The position numbers were made by a program, and so were the translations under genes. From the NCBI RefSeq assembly GCF_000003605.2, contig NW_003140815.1:1123556-1187555 (forward strand): DNA of 64,000 nucleotides. The letters are read 5' to 3'. Under the pieces are notes generated by a model, which made no database searches, was not told the DNA's origin, and worked only from the letters and a program-made list of their open reading frames with translations. Positions 37,266-50,463 of the stretch are shown in pieces. The DNA comes from Saccoglossus kowalevskii (Eukaryota; Hemichordata; Enteropneusta; Harrimaniidae). The stretch's first letter is position 1; every line of letters starts with the position of its first letter.

Positions 37266-40200
37266 CTTGTGTTACTTCACTTCTTTATGGTGATCAAACA
37301 AGTAACTGACAAACACACTGTCTCTACTACTACTACTCAAAACTACTTTATTCATCTCCAAAATGGCCACAAGTTAATAATTAACATGGTTTGTTGATTA
37401 AATATCATCATGACACATGCGACATGTTTGCATTTACCATATGTTTACAGTTTTCATCTTTGTACCTTTTTCGTCTGCGTGTTAATATGTTGTAATGTGG
37501 TTAGCTTGACACTATTTGGACAATAAATATACACATTCATGGCTCTGAACGAGTCACGAAACCTGACTCGTCTTGGGTCAGGCATCAGTTGTGCCTACGC
37601 TTCTCTCGGGTGCCACGGTGTCTGCCTCATGACGTGGGTCACAACTGACCTATATAACACAATTTAAATCCTACTTTAGGCTTATAAACGCTCCCTTGTT
37701 AAGTACTACAACAAATAATTTGTTAGAGTTTATGAGCTCTCGTGTGATTGGTCAATATATTAGCAGCTCATCCAATACCGGGATTTTCTCCCTCTGTGGA
37801 AAAAAATTTACTCTGTGTTAACGTGCAAAGTACTGTGCGAGAGTTATGATGGGCACTGTAAAACTAAACTTATTTTAAACACAACTTATTATGATGTTTT
37901 GATTACAATGAGAGGTTTTCTACAGATTTTTGAACGCCGGGATCGAATGTACACAATTTACTGTGATGCCGGGAGATGGGCGGACGGGAAATTTGTTTCA
38001 GTTCGGCGGATTATTTGAAAGGTTTAAAATAATTTGCCTTTGAAAAAGTTTATTTATGACCAAATATTCCTGCAAATCAGGAAATTTCCACAGCCAAATG
38101 TTCCTTTTAGGCAACATTAAATTATGCCGAAATTTTTTTTGTAATATCACGTTATTTTAGAATGATGTCATTTGTTATTTTCACTTTATTCATGTATTAT
38201 TAGAGCACTTTCCCGGGTTTTTTGAAACCGAAATCGACATCCAACTCTGGAGCCAATCAGCGACGGCCTAACAGTCTATACAACTATTTGGGTTTTCAAA
38301 CATTGAGATGAGTGGTCTTGGGTACACTGTGACCCGTGCTCTGGACTTACTGTTTACAATGCTATATGATAATGCTGGACCAACTATCACTCAAAAGCAA
38401 ACAGAAATGATTCTAAAATAATGTACTGATATCCTATCGATTCTGAATTTATTCTGGTTGTTTAATACTAGGCCACAATCGTGGCAAGTGGGAACTGTGG
38501 AAAGGCCGAAAAAAAAATGATCGGCTTTTCTTTGTGATCGGCAGCACAATGCCACATTTTGTTCATGACCTTTTGTCACACGTTAGTCAACAATTGATTG
38601 CATGTTTTAAAGTCACCTCCATTCAGATCTAGGCATTTGGTCGAGGTAAAATACGCGACCTCTGGCTAGAATCACGCGTGGGTTCGTTTGGAGTAGGTTC
38701 ATATTGAGCACGCGAAACCGTGCGATTCGGATGATGTAACATTCAAGAAAAAAAAAATGTACATACAAGGCACAATTAAATTAACATATTTCACTGGTCA
38801 TACTCTTCTAACCACCCCCCCCCCATGATTCCAATGTTGACCCCTTACATCATACCGTTAATGTCTTGTTCCTAGGCAAAGATGTTTCATTCCACTGAGA
38901 ATGCTTGTTTGTTTGTTTAATGCCTGCAATAAACAGAAATCAATATAGCTAGAAAGAGTTTGTATCAAACAAAATTTACATGCGCATGATATTAAATTCA
39001 GTCTGTTGTAATATAGTTGTTATTATGAGGTTAGTTTGTTAGACATATACGAATTATTACACTTGCATGCAGAAAGAATCCTTTCTTTTCCTGCACCATG
39101 GGATTACAAAATAATGCCCTTAACTGCTGACTAATGGCATAGACATTGGGAATGAGTATAAAACCGGCGCATAATAACGTAACCATTGGTAGAAACAACG
39201 ATAATGTAATACGAATAATATAAACATGAGCAAATAGTGATTTAGGCTGTACTGTGACAGATGTTTCAGAGTAAACATACGATGTCGAGATTAACAATTA
39301 AGGAGGCAATATAGTTAAAGTGTTTTGAAAATGATTTATTCATTTGATTTGATATTAAATTGAGTAAAACATAACAGTATTCGTCCCGTAAAAATATCTA
39401 ATGCACAGGCGCCCGGATCTACCTATATTTGATTCATATCAAGAAGGAGTGCTTCTATCAAAGACATTTATTTTTAAACGCGGTGTCGGCTTTTCGCATT
39501 TCCACTATAAAACAAATTGTACGTACCTTCACTGTGTATTCTATGTAGCTCAATCGCATAATACAAAGTGATTGGTATGCTACAAATTATGAGTAATCCT
39601 ATCGCTCTCCGCAGACAGATGAGATTGGTATTTACCATGGTGATGATCAAATCGGAAGTTATTTATACAGGGATCATGTCTATCTATATAAAACAGAATT
39701 GTTCAGAGAAAATACCATTGTACGCTACAAACACAAATATATGTCGCGAACATATGAACTAAGAACCCTACAATTTAGAAAACAAAATTAGATAAAAATT
39801 AAAAAAAATGTATTACGTATATCATTAATAAAAATAAATTATGCAAATATGGCCAAAAACAGACGGTTAACACAGCGGTTCGCGTTGCTTAATGTGAAAA
39901 TCGTACTGTTAGCATATTTAAAGTATTTCCGTAACATTTTCATAGTGTACAGTTTAGTTAGCCTTAACATTAGCGTTTTGGATGTGATTAAGTTAAACAC
40001 ACAAGCGATAACTTTGCTTAATCACACGTCACTGAAAGGAGTAGAGATCACTGTGTCGTGCGTTATTCTGAAAAAACGCATTTTGTTATAAGCTTGGAGG
40101 ATATTCTTGAACACGTCCTTGATTTGAAATATGTTGGCAAGACATAGTGCTTGCCTTGTAAATATAAGCGAGTAACATTAAGATTCCAGAAATTGATTGA

Positions 40201-42420
40201 GCATAAAGTGTCGACTTGCTATAAGTAAGCTACGTTATTGCGTGGATGTTGTACTGTGTACTCCGAACATTTTCCTGTTTATTTGGTAATATTTTCTAGG
40301 TTTGAAACATCCTTATTTCACGCATATCAAAAGCTAACAATAATACCGTCAGTATTTATGAAAACTCCCGGTGGTTAATTTTGTGTAGAAATATAATTTA
40401 GTGTAACCTACCGTTGCTGTTGAGATGTTTCAACCCCACTTGCATGGCACGTACAGAATAAGATACAGACAAAGTTATCAACAGCTGTTACAAAAATTAA
40501 GTTATTTCCATTTTTATTATTCTATTGAATATATTACCAACATTTTATCTCATGCGTCATGTACATATGTTTGACAAATTATTGGTAACAGAACATCATG
40601 AGTAGATTATAACTACAGAACTGCACAGATTTCTCAGGAACTTGGCCCCGGAATTGGTGGGACAGTGTTGCAACATTGCTTTACCTGCTTTGTTGTATTA
40701 GTGTAGAATAGGATAGGGTATTAATCTCGCATTACGAACGCCATTTCAATTATATATAAGGCAGAGTGCATATTTTAGGACATGCAGTTCTGGGAGAACA
40801 CATTAGGGTTAGGTTCGTATAGCATATGGATTTGGCCGAAGTTTCGGTGTGGTTTGGGGGTTTGATTGAATCTCAAATTTCTGACAAAGAGTGAGTAATA
40901 TTGTTGGCAACCTTGCTGTCTCCGAGTTCGGTTTATACTGGATGCTTTTATTTACAAGGTACTGTACATCACTTATTTCAAAATGTGTTTTTTTTATGTA
41001 TTCTCCGCATACAAAACCGCGCATGTTGTGCATGCAAGCTTTGTAAATTTGTTTGAAGAAATTGTATCATGCACACAAGTGGAATAAAAAAACTGTGTGA
41101 CGTAACATCTAGGTGATCATAAGCGAAAAAGTCCAGGCATTTCAGTCTACGTCTAATCCTATGACACGAGTTTATATTGTTAGCTATGGTGTCTTTTATG
41201 ATATGTAAAATGCTAAGGTATTACTTTTTTTAAATTGAACAACATCAGCTCTTAGTTTTGATTTCGAAAAACTCTCAAAGCCCAAACATGTTATGAGTGA
41301 CTTACATTAGTGTTTGTTTACCCAATATTGACGTTTGTCAATCTTTTACTATCAATATGCCCCTCACAGTACATTGTAGTTTGCTATCATTGGAAGAAAT
41401 AATCTAATGGAAAAGTTTCAGAATGTCTGCAAAGTTTATAAGCTTCTATATACCATGTGGCGAGTCATAGTTTTACAGTTTTCATTCTGTGACATAACCG
41501 GTTGGTACACCGGATATGATTTCAGTAAAACCACGGTGCACAGATGTGATGTGATTTATCGGATAATGTATCACTACAGTAAAAAAAAACCTAAGCTAAT
41601 AAGTATACATTGCAAGATAAACACTTCAAACTGAGCTATGATTTTTGTACAACAGAGAACATTTGACTAGTTCGACAGACCTAATGTGCAAAATGTCATT
41701 GCTGAAAAACTTGTAATATTACGTAGTCACACATTTCTGGTGACTGTATTACAATTTACAATATTTACAAAGACGATTTGAAAACATGACTGTAATTTTA
41801 TCTTCATCACACGAACAAATTATTCCCGTTATTGTTACACTTTCATTGCAATATGATTAGCTAAGGTTACCATAGAGGGCGGTAACTTGTATCAGTAATA
41901 AAATGGCATACATATTGCTGATGGCATATTCTTCAGTATGCCGTAGAAGTTAATTAAAGTTCATTCTCGGTTTGGAGAGGTACGTATTCCGGAAACGCAT
42001 GGTACACTGTATATGCGTAATGCTTAGTGTGTATCACCCATACCCATAAGAGTCGACGAGAATTATAGATCCCGATTGTACCTACGCGATGGTTAATTAC
42101 GCTTAAATGACGAACAATTAATAAATAATTACGGCGGTACTTTGCAAATATGTGCATTGTTGTACCATACTGGCAATCCAGGTTGTTGTTGTTAAAAGAA
42201 ATGTATCAACAAGTTGTACTCTCTTCTTTGATTATGTGATTAAACAGTTTGCTTACTAACAAATTGGGACAGTTTTCAAAAAAGAAACAATCCTTCAATA
42301 GTAAACGGGCATTGTTTAGAACAAAGAAACTAAACTGGAACGCAAACTGTATGCATTCAGAACAAAATCATTTGAAAATTCTTATTTTTGTTAACAAAAT
42401 TTGGCTTGTGCATGTGACAA
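37266..42420. other. Intergenic stretch, no supported gene
   Basis: Several short open frames occur. One on the minus strand at 39031-39297 has a hydrophobic segment, and a possible preceding exon ends at a GTACGT donor near 39530, but no family fits. A poly-C tract lies at 38815-38824. This is where a missing 5' exon of the sulfotransferase gene would be expected. Confidence 0.4.
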
Positions 42421-44640
42421 AATTACCTCGTTCTGGCCTCTCGTCGTACCTATAGCCGCTTCGCGGCCACTCCCTGTCCTTTCTCGGCCTCCTTGTATGG
42501 TTACTATGCTATCCCCGCTTTGGGATCTTTTACCGCCTCATCCGATATTACCCTCTCGGCTACAGCCCCCCGGCCTCTCACTCACACCACCGGCCACTCC
42601 CTCTCGCACACCATCCCTCCCGACCTTCTTGTATCAATCGCCTACAATTAAATCCAGGTTTATGCAATCTTTTACCACATCATCTAACCACACCCCCCTC
42701 TACAGCCACAAAGGCGTGATTTAGTAGTATGAGGTACAGGAAATGGAGGGCAGTTTAGAGGATCTGGCCTGAAAGGGCTGTTTGGAGGGGCTGTAGGCAA
42801 GAGGGTATAGTCGGGTAATTAGTGGTAGAAAACAACTTGGAGAGGTGTTGTGTGGGGGGATGTGACCAGAAAGGGCTGTAGACGCGAGGGAGAGGCTGAG
42901 ATCGGTTGTAGACGAGAGGGTAATGTCGAATGCGGCAGTAAAAGATTGAAAAGGCTGGGATAGAATAGTAGATAATACAACATGACTGGGAGGGGCGGTG
43001 TGCAAGAGAGAGTGGCTAGGAAGTGGGTGTTGGCGCGTGAGAGAGGATGTGAAGTGCCTCAGACAATTGATTGGATAGAATAGTTGGAATAACAAGAAGG
43101 TTGGGAGGGGCGATGTGTAAGAGGGAGTAACCAAGAAGCGGCTGTTGGCGTGCGGAAGAGGATGTGAGGTGTTGTAGACAAAGGGTAATGTCGAGTGAGG
43201 CGCTAAAGGAGGGCGGTGTGCGAGATGGAGTAGCCAGAAAGCAGATGTTGGCACAAAGGAGATAGTGGGAGGGGCTGTAGGCTAGAGTAATTTCGGATGA
43301 GGCGGTAAAAGATCGCAAAATTCGGGATAGAATAGTCGGTGTTACAGGAAGGACAGGAAGGGCTTGATTTGAGAGGGGTGGTCTGGAAGCGGCTGTGGAT
43401 GCGAGGGAAGGGCCGGGCAAGCCTGAAGGCGATACCTTACCCTTTTGCCTGCAGCTCTCCTGTAAGCAAGAGTTTATGCTTTCACTCCCTTCCCGACCAC
43501 ACCCTCTCACACACCGCCCCTCCTGGCTATTCTGTACTTCCTACTACTACTAAGTCTTGCATTTGCTATGGTTTATTGCCTCACCTGACATTAGTCTCCT
43601 GTACCCCCTACTACTAAATCCCATCTTTGCAATGGTTTATCGCTTCACTTGACATTACCCTTTTGCCAACAGTCTCTCTTGGTCTCTCCCTCATGCCACA
43701 GCCACAACCCAGCCACATCCTCTCACAGACCACCCCTACAGGCTTTTTCGTTATGCCTACTATTCTATTCCGGCCTTTGCGATCAATCACCACCCCACTC
43801 GACATTAACTTCTCACCTACAGTTTCTTCAGGCGTCTCCCTCATGCCAACAGCTGTTTCCAACTACTCTCAGATCGCCCAACCCATCCTTTGCGTTCGTT
43901 CACCGCCTCACCCGATATTAACTTGCCCCAACAGCTCCTCATGGCCTCTCTCTTGCACCAACATACGCTTTCTAGCTACTCCCTCTAACACACCAGCCCT
44001 TCCAGCCTTCTTGTATTATCTACTATTCTATCCTGGCCTTTGCGATCTTTTACCATCCGAGTCCAACATTACCCTCTCGTCTACAACTTCTCTTGATACA
44101 TAGCCACATCCTCACACACAACGAGTCTTTCAGCTTTCCTGTACTGCCTACTAATAAATAACTTGTTTTGCGGTCTTTTTGTGCCTTGCTCAACCATACC
44201 CTCTTGCCTACAGTCCCTTCTGGCATAAAGTTTTTTTGGGCCACACCCTCTCTGTTAAACGTCCCCGGCCTTTGTGATCGTTTACTGCCTCACCCGACTA
44301 TATCCTCTCGCCTACAGGCACGCACTGCCTCTCCTATGCTTCTACAGCTACCTCGTCCTCTCGCACACAGCCCTTATCGGCCTTCTACTACTAAGCCCCT
44401 CCCCGACAACTCCCTCTCGAACACCGCCCAATTCGGCCATCTAGTATCGCCTACTCTTTTATCTTTTACCACATCACCTGACCTTATCCTCTTGCCTACA
44501 AGCCATCCTGCCTTCTCCCCATGCCTACGTCTGCTTCCAATTCACACCCTCTCGCACATCGCCTATCCCGTCCTTTGCGATCGTTTACCGCATGTCCAGA
44601 ATTACTCTCTCGCGTACAGCCATTCGCGGCCATAATATAT
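42421..44640. repeat. GC-rich degenerate tandem array with an inverted middle block
   Basis: About 2.2 kb is built from diverged units of roughly 105-150 bases. A recurring core reads TTTGCGATCGTTTACCGCC, then TCACCCGACATTACCCTCTC, then GCCTACAGC, followed by CTCTCGCACACCGCCCCTCC-type half units and CTACTACTAA-type joins. Cores start near 42523, 42661, 43629, 43775, 43888, 44038, 44167, 44271, 44455 and 44574. Between about 42722 and 43430 the same units lie in reverse orientation. The array produces many long overlapping open frames (up to 177 codons) on both strands, rich in Ser, Thr, Pro and Leu, which are a side effect of base composition. Confidence 0.88.
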
Positions 44641-45639
44641 CTATGTAATTCAACATAATGATTCTGTGTTAGGCCTTTTTCTCAGAGATTTATGTATTAC
44701 AACATAATTGACTTGATTGACAGTAGTTAATGTAGAATACGTCACAATACTTCACACGTACACAAAGAGCGGAAAGTGGAACGAATTATTGGTATCACTC
44801 ATATCACGCGCATAAAGGAAACAAATAAACATTGCATGTTTTTATTGAGATTGAAATATGATGCAATCAGATATGCACTTCATTTTGAAAGCAGACAAAG
44901 CTAAAGAGTGATCAATAAATTTTATAACATCAAATTTGTTATCGATCAAGACGAAATGGATTTGAAAAAGTGACTTTTTGGTTTGGGACAAAAAGGCTCA
45001 TTCATAATAAAAAAAACATTGCATTGATGTTTAATATTTCTATAAAAATAGATTTTTCTCATAAGGTTATAATCCTACAATTGGTTGTCAGGACAGCGTA
45101 ATAACAAGTGATAAACTATTTTCGTTCTTTGTTATCGTTGTACTTTTGTATTTATTTTATAATTTTTATAATATAACTTAGGTGATTATTATCATGAATC
45201 CAATCATTTTACAAATGTCCAAAGTACGTGGTCATATGAAATCCTCATATGAAATCATGACGTCATTGCAGAAGATTAATAGCGATTATATATCCCATTG
45301 TTTAGCATCAAGACATTGTACCATGTATATGTATACAATATTGTTTTGTATTCGATAACGATTAAAGAAGAGACTATTCAAAATGAAGTGGAATTGTAGA
45401 TAAGTATTTAATACTAAAATCGATATGAAATAAAATTGACCATTGCCAATAACAACGGATTTCAATATCAAAATCAGACACTTTTGTGAGGGCTTCGTCG
45501 TCTGCTATGCAAGCTAAAGCATGTCGCAGCGTTCCTTCTAGAATGCGCGCTTTTAGATTCCGAGAATGATGCCGCTGTCGTGGTCGTGGCCTCCTGACTG
45601 TGTCGCTCGATCGTTTCGATGAACTAAGGTTAGCCTGGG

Positions 45640-45888
45640 GTGATTTATCCGAGCAAATGCGGTAAACGAAGTGGAAGTATGTCTGAAGAGCGGGATTCAT
45701 CAGTTCAAGGTAAATATTTATTTTTGAATGAATTTGTTGTTTGGGACGGTGACGATTATGACTGGGAAGCTATCCCGGGTGAACACCTCGCATTTCCCCT
45801 CAAACGCCGAATGTCTAGGATACACAATCATATTAGGCCCGAGGACTGTCAACAGTCTAGGAAGGAACTGCTGTCAATTCAAACTTGA
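45640..45888 (+). CDS. Unassigned open frame of a possible small gene
   Basis: A frame of 82 codons with an internal ATG at 45679 (GAAGT ATG T) lies in a locally GC-richer segment and reads as acidic then basic protein, including WDGDDYDWEAIPGEH and PLKRRMSRIHNH. A CAAG|GTAAAT donor sits at 45709. Further frames follow to about 46560 and an AATAAA occurs at 46727. No family was recognised. It may be a decayed gene or transposase remnant; an equally long frame runs on the opposite strand at 45374-45700. Confidence 0.2.
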   Translation: MIYPSKCGKRSGSMSEERDSSVQGKYLFLNEFVVWDGDDYDWEAIPGEHLAFPLKRRMSRIHNHIRPEDCQQSRKELLSIQT

Positions 45889-45927
45889 CAGACGGCATTG
45901 TGACTGATGTTAGCGCCGAACATTCGA

Positions 45928-45991
45928 CATTGCAAAACATTCTCCATTGCAAAACATTCTCCATTGCAAAACATTCTCCATTGCAAAACAA
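45928..45991 (+). repeat. 17-bp minisatellite, 3.7 copies
   Basis: The unit CATTGCAAAACATTCTC is repeated perfectly three times, followed by a partial fourth unit. Since 17 is not a multiple of three, a frame passing through it reads the unit in all three phases. Confidence 0.97.
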
Positions 45992-46726
45992 AGTTAAATC
46001 ACTGGTTGTTCATTCACCAGAGTTCACAAGCCAACAGAGAATGATAAGCAAAGGCAAAGAGAAGACACTTGAACATACTTGCATACTCTTAGGTTTTACA
46101 ATAATTTTAAAAAGCTTGTAACGTGTAGGGATGTTTTGCTAGATCATTCACAATTTGGTAGACATCCATTAAGATTATGTTATCATAGTTTTTTTACAAA
46201 AGATTTGTTTTTATATTGTTCAAATGTAACAGAACTAGAGGGACTCCGCTACATTGGAAGCTGTATTGTCCGAATTCTGATAAAGAAATTTTAAAAGTTC
46301 GATACACCAAAGTCAAGATTGTTTCTTTTTGTGGTAAAGCACTTGGTATGTCAGGATAATGGAACTTTTTTTGTTTGTAAACATAGCTAAATTTAAAGAA
46401 CAGGTGCTTGGTGATAAGGTTATTTTAGAAAATTCGGGCATCTTAGCACAGAGTTTGTCATCTGATAGTTTGAAACTCGAACTGCTTTCTATTATGGGCA
46501 TGATATTTACATGGGTGCATGGACAGGCTCTTTTTACCCAGGTGAAAGTGACATTTTAGCAGACAACAAATAAGAACACCAAACGATTGTTGTTTTATGT
46601 ACATATAACTTTCCAGGTGGACGCTTTTACTTGCTTTTACTGAATTCAAAATTTGGACCACAGACATTTTTTAAAAATTTGTGTCTGTTTTGACCATATT
46701 CATTGTACTGTATATTTTTTTCATGT

Positions 46727-46732
46727 AATAAA
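46727..46732 (+). terminator. AATAAA after the possible 45.6-kb transcription unit
   Basis: AATAAA preceded by a T-rich stretch. Its role depends on whether the upstream frames are transcribed. Confidence 0.2.
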
Positions 46733-47028
46733 ACTTATATATCTAGCTCGCCTCTGCATTGTTAGAGTGTTGTCTATGAATCGGAGTGGCTGTCTATAGA
46801 CAAAGCATTTGAGCCTTGCATTCTCAAGTTAACTATATTATTGTTGTATTGCTGTACCGTGGGATTTCCGTTGCTTCAGTGGGTCTGTAATGTTCACTCA
46901 AAACTAGTTTTGCTCCACTTCGTAGCAAGTACTTTACCCGCTCTACAAAAGAACATACACATCAACAAATTAAATATACATTGTACAGTTATAACTAAAT
47001 TCAACGTTTGAATAAAAAGTTTGTCTTC

Positions 47029-47105
47029 AAAATGCAGGAAATAGCGTTTCAGAGGGTCTAGATTTCCAAATGTTTAAGGGGGAGCATGCCCCGGGACCTC
47101 TAGTA
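47029..47105 (+). mobile_element. Fragment of a widespread interspersed repeat
   Basis: The segment with AAATGCAGGAAATAGCGTTT, CAGAGGGTCTAGATTTCCAA and GGGGGAGCATGCCCC closely resembles a repeat block that, from general experience, is common near DNA-transposon remnants in many marine invertebrates. The family name is not certain. No coding part is present. Confidence 0.35.
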
Positions 47106-48335
47106 TTCTGGGAAATTCTAAAGAATGAGAAATACTACCATGAAGTTGTTCATTATATATTCATAAATATCATGGACGAAAGTAGGAGATATTAAAAATG
47201 ATGTAACTCGCCCAAAGAATTGGCCGATTTGAACAAAAACAATGATCGAAATGATTTCATGGTGTTATCGAAAAGTATGCGCCTGTGTGTTTGATACTAG
47301 AATGAATTTACGAAAACACAGAAGCAGGTAAATGTGAGTGCGTTCGGGGATCTTCGGGTTATAGTGTGTCAATAAACCGCACCTTCAACAATATGCGTTG
47401 CTAGTCTGTCTATAGTAGTCTGAGATGAAACAGACAACATTGTTTATTCTACAAGAAATGTATTTATTTCTGAAGACATAATCAACCTTGAGAAAGACTT
47501 GAACAAATCTATATAAATGTCAAGTTCATTTGAGAGTATTTACATCTTAAGATACTTTATATAGAGTCGGCGGAATAATGCCAATTTGATATGCAATGAA
47601 GTGTAATAAGAAAAGAAGCGTCCCAAGGACAAATAGCATGAACTGAAATCTACATATATTGTTTGTTATATATACAAGTAAAAACGACGAAACTTATCTG
47701 CATCAATGTACACATATATTTCAACTTTTCAAAAGGTTTGACAAATGAAGTGCAAATATGTGCAAATAAATTACCGGTACTCATAAAGTAAAATTTTCCT
47801 TGTCTACTCTAATAATCAATCATTATATTGATATTGATGACTGTTTGTTTATTTTAATTTTCATTTGATCTAACGGAATTTTGTTCCTGACATTTGTAAA
47901 CAAATGTGCGATACTATATCAAATTAAAATTTGTGAGATGTTGGATTGTTCGAGTTACAGACATGCAGTTACGAACATCGAATTATAAAAATTACCACGT
48001 CCATATTTTAAAAACCACGCCCAGTATTTCATAGCGACGCCCAAATTGTAATGTATCGATGTTCAATTAAAATTTAACCAAACGTTTACGGGAACATAAT
48101 TGTTATTGTTGTTTAACTAGAACTTCAATTGAGTTACATGTTATAGATTTTTTGTTTGGATATGCTGCCCTATCTCGAAGTTCAGTTCATCTCGGTTTAA
48201 TAAAGTCGAACATTATACAAAACAAAAAATCTAAATTTGTTGAGCAATGCCGAATTACATTCGTGCACGCAAGTTGACCACCGCATTCCAGATGTGGTGT
48301 TGTTGTAATACACGTATTGTCACCCTCACAAATAT

Positions 48336-48469
48336 TTAAAGCGCGGTGGTCGTCGCGCAGCGCGTGTTCGAATTTAAAGTAAATAAACAATGTATTTTAC
48401 ACACGTTGTATACGTCGCCATGAGTCCCATATCGAACAGAACGCGGTGCGATGACTACCACCCTTTAAA
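48336..48469 (+). mobile_element. TTAA-flanked MITE, copy 2
   Basis: It begins TTAAAGCGCGGTGGTCGTCG and ends in GATGACTACCACCCTTTAA, with imperfect terminal inverted repeats (GGTGGTCGTCGCGCAGCGCG against GGTGGTAGTCATCGCACCGC) and TTAA at both borders. The centre, AATGTATTTTACACACGTTG, is shared with copy 1 at 2166. It is nonautonomous and has no coding capacity. Confidence 0.78.
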
Positions 48470-49816
48470 GAAATATGGTGATAACAATATATTCACTTAA
48501 TTATTATGTTATTATGTTTATATTGCAATATACATTGCATATAAATTGCAGTATTGTGCAAATTCAAACAAGATTGAAATAATTACATGATATAGATTAC
48601 TAAGGATTACTATTATTATTATATATTAAAAATAGAGTGAAATGCTCCTATTGGAAAAAATGCATATGATATGTAGTGCAAACCCATAGCAAAAAAGTTG
48701 AACTTTCAAACATATTAGTGCTGCTGCATGTTTTCTATATAAGTAAGTAAATAAGTAAAGCCATAATACCATAACCATTAGGTTAGATCGTTAAAATAAA
48801 GTCTATATCGGCGTTAGAAATATAAACAGTGTAAATCGAAGTCACCGCCCTGTATGTAAGATGATATTATAGGTTTGGGGAAAATAACGGTTTATTATAG
48901 ACATGCGAAATGGATTACAATGGGTGTCAAGCATGCACAACCCTGACAACGCTTTTTCACACTACAAGTTCCGGTACGTACAAAATAATCAGGTCAAATT
49001 AATTTAACTTTAATTGCTGTACACATTGCCATTTAATCTTGAGAATCAACTGATGTACACTCTTCTATAACAAAATAATGTAATATAACGAGAATGAACC
49101 ACATCATTGGTTCATGGCGTCATCATGTTCGAATGTCTTATGAACACTTACAATGCCGTCGTACCCGTAAGAACTCCAAGTCTTCTAAATAACGACCATT
49201 TTCCACCACCAGTGCCACGTTCATTCTTATAATATTAATAGTATGGACAGATAAAACACTATAGGCACACGTGGAGTTGACTGAAATGTGACGTAATTAA
49301 CATTTCATAAATAACATATACTTCAAAACATATACTTCACTTTCTTGTACATTTTGTTGTAAATTAACAGACTGCTTGTAATAGTAACTCTAGATAATCT
49401 ATTTGGAGAATTGCATTTCAGAAATATGATGTTTAGAGTAGTGAGAATTTTTAAGCCATGAAATATTTAATTATTGTGTCATTCGTTATTATTATAACAA
49501 ATCACGACCAATCACAATTCCGTGTGAAACCACTTACATTGATTTCCCATCGATTACGATAGAAGGTTTAACAATAATAGTTCGATCTACAATTTGACTA
49601 TACCTTTGACTACCATCGGAATGGTGATACATTACTATACCTTAGTAGTATAGTATAGTGATTCACAAACGAAATAATTGTATTATAGTAACTACTTGAA
49701 TTAGAACAGAAGGGAGGGGTTGGTTCAAATTCAAGTTTTAAAAAAATGAGTTATTGCTTGGATAGATTTTTTCTGTAAACTCCCGTTTTTCCCATTTCCA
49801 TGGAAATCAAACTAAT

Positions 49817-50463
49817 TTACTCATCCTCTTCTTTCACCAACCCGATTGCCTTTCCGATCGAAGTTGCCAGAGACACAAATCGCTCCTGTAGCAATGTAAT
49901 ACACATGGAGACGACCGCTAATCCGAATAACATGTAGAGAGCAGAAATCACCAGAAATCCGACATTAGACGTGTCTGCAAGAAATAGATCGCCAAAACCG
50001 ATGGTACTCAGCGTGATAAACGAGAAATAAAACGATTCGAGGTATGTCCAGTCCGTGTAGATGGAAAACAAGAGCATTCCCAGGCAGTTGTAACCCGTCA
50101 CCACCATCAAAATTACGATAATTGGTACTTGGAAATTCTTAGTGGCCTCGTTATCAAGTTTCCTTTCTTCTACAGCAATGTCCTTAATGTTGATGTGCTT
50201 TGGGACGTCCATTGGTATCTTTTCAGTCGACTTTTCGAACTCTGCAGTGTCGATCTTTTTAGCCCATTTGCCGTCTTTTGAATTTATTGGCTGTATTTTG
50301 CTCTGTTTCTTGCACATGGTACATGCGCATGCGCACTTGGCCATCCCGGCAAATAACGAACCCACATTTATGAGCACGACAAACATTAGAGGAATACCGA
50401 AGGTAGCGTAGATCATACAGAAGATACGACCACCCATAGTGACAGGAGCCGTGTAACCATATC
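49817..50463 (-). CDS. K2P channel exon 2: first filter to C-terminus
   Basis: Starts after the acceptor GTTGCTTTTTTTAG, completes Gly 132 and continues to the stop at 49819-49817. It carries TM2, the loop, TM3, the second pore loop with GFG and TM4. The C-terminal tail is short (about 20 residues) and acidic at the end. Confidence 0.95.

Larger units (their letters stand above)
44641..49816. other. Intergenic stretch between the array and the K2P gene
   Basis: Contains a possible small transcription unit at 45.6-46.7 kb, a 17-bp minisatellite, a widespread repeat fragment at 47.0 kb and the second MITE copy. The 3' untranslated region of the K2P gene must lie in its last part. On the minus strand near 49147 and 49531 GTAAGT donors follow short open stretches, too short to judge. 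Confidence 0.4.

Noticed and set aside
39031-39297. Minus-strand frame with a hydrophobic segment resembling a GPCR membrane helix (PNVYAIS)
   Set aside because: Only one helix-like block; no neighbouring receptor segments, and the proposed upstream exon near 39.53 kb does not extend the likeness.
42401-44635. Ten open frames of 60-177 codons on both strands
   Set aside because: They are all inside the GC-rich degenerate array, overlap each other in every frame and have low-complexity Ser/Thr/Pro/Leu composition.
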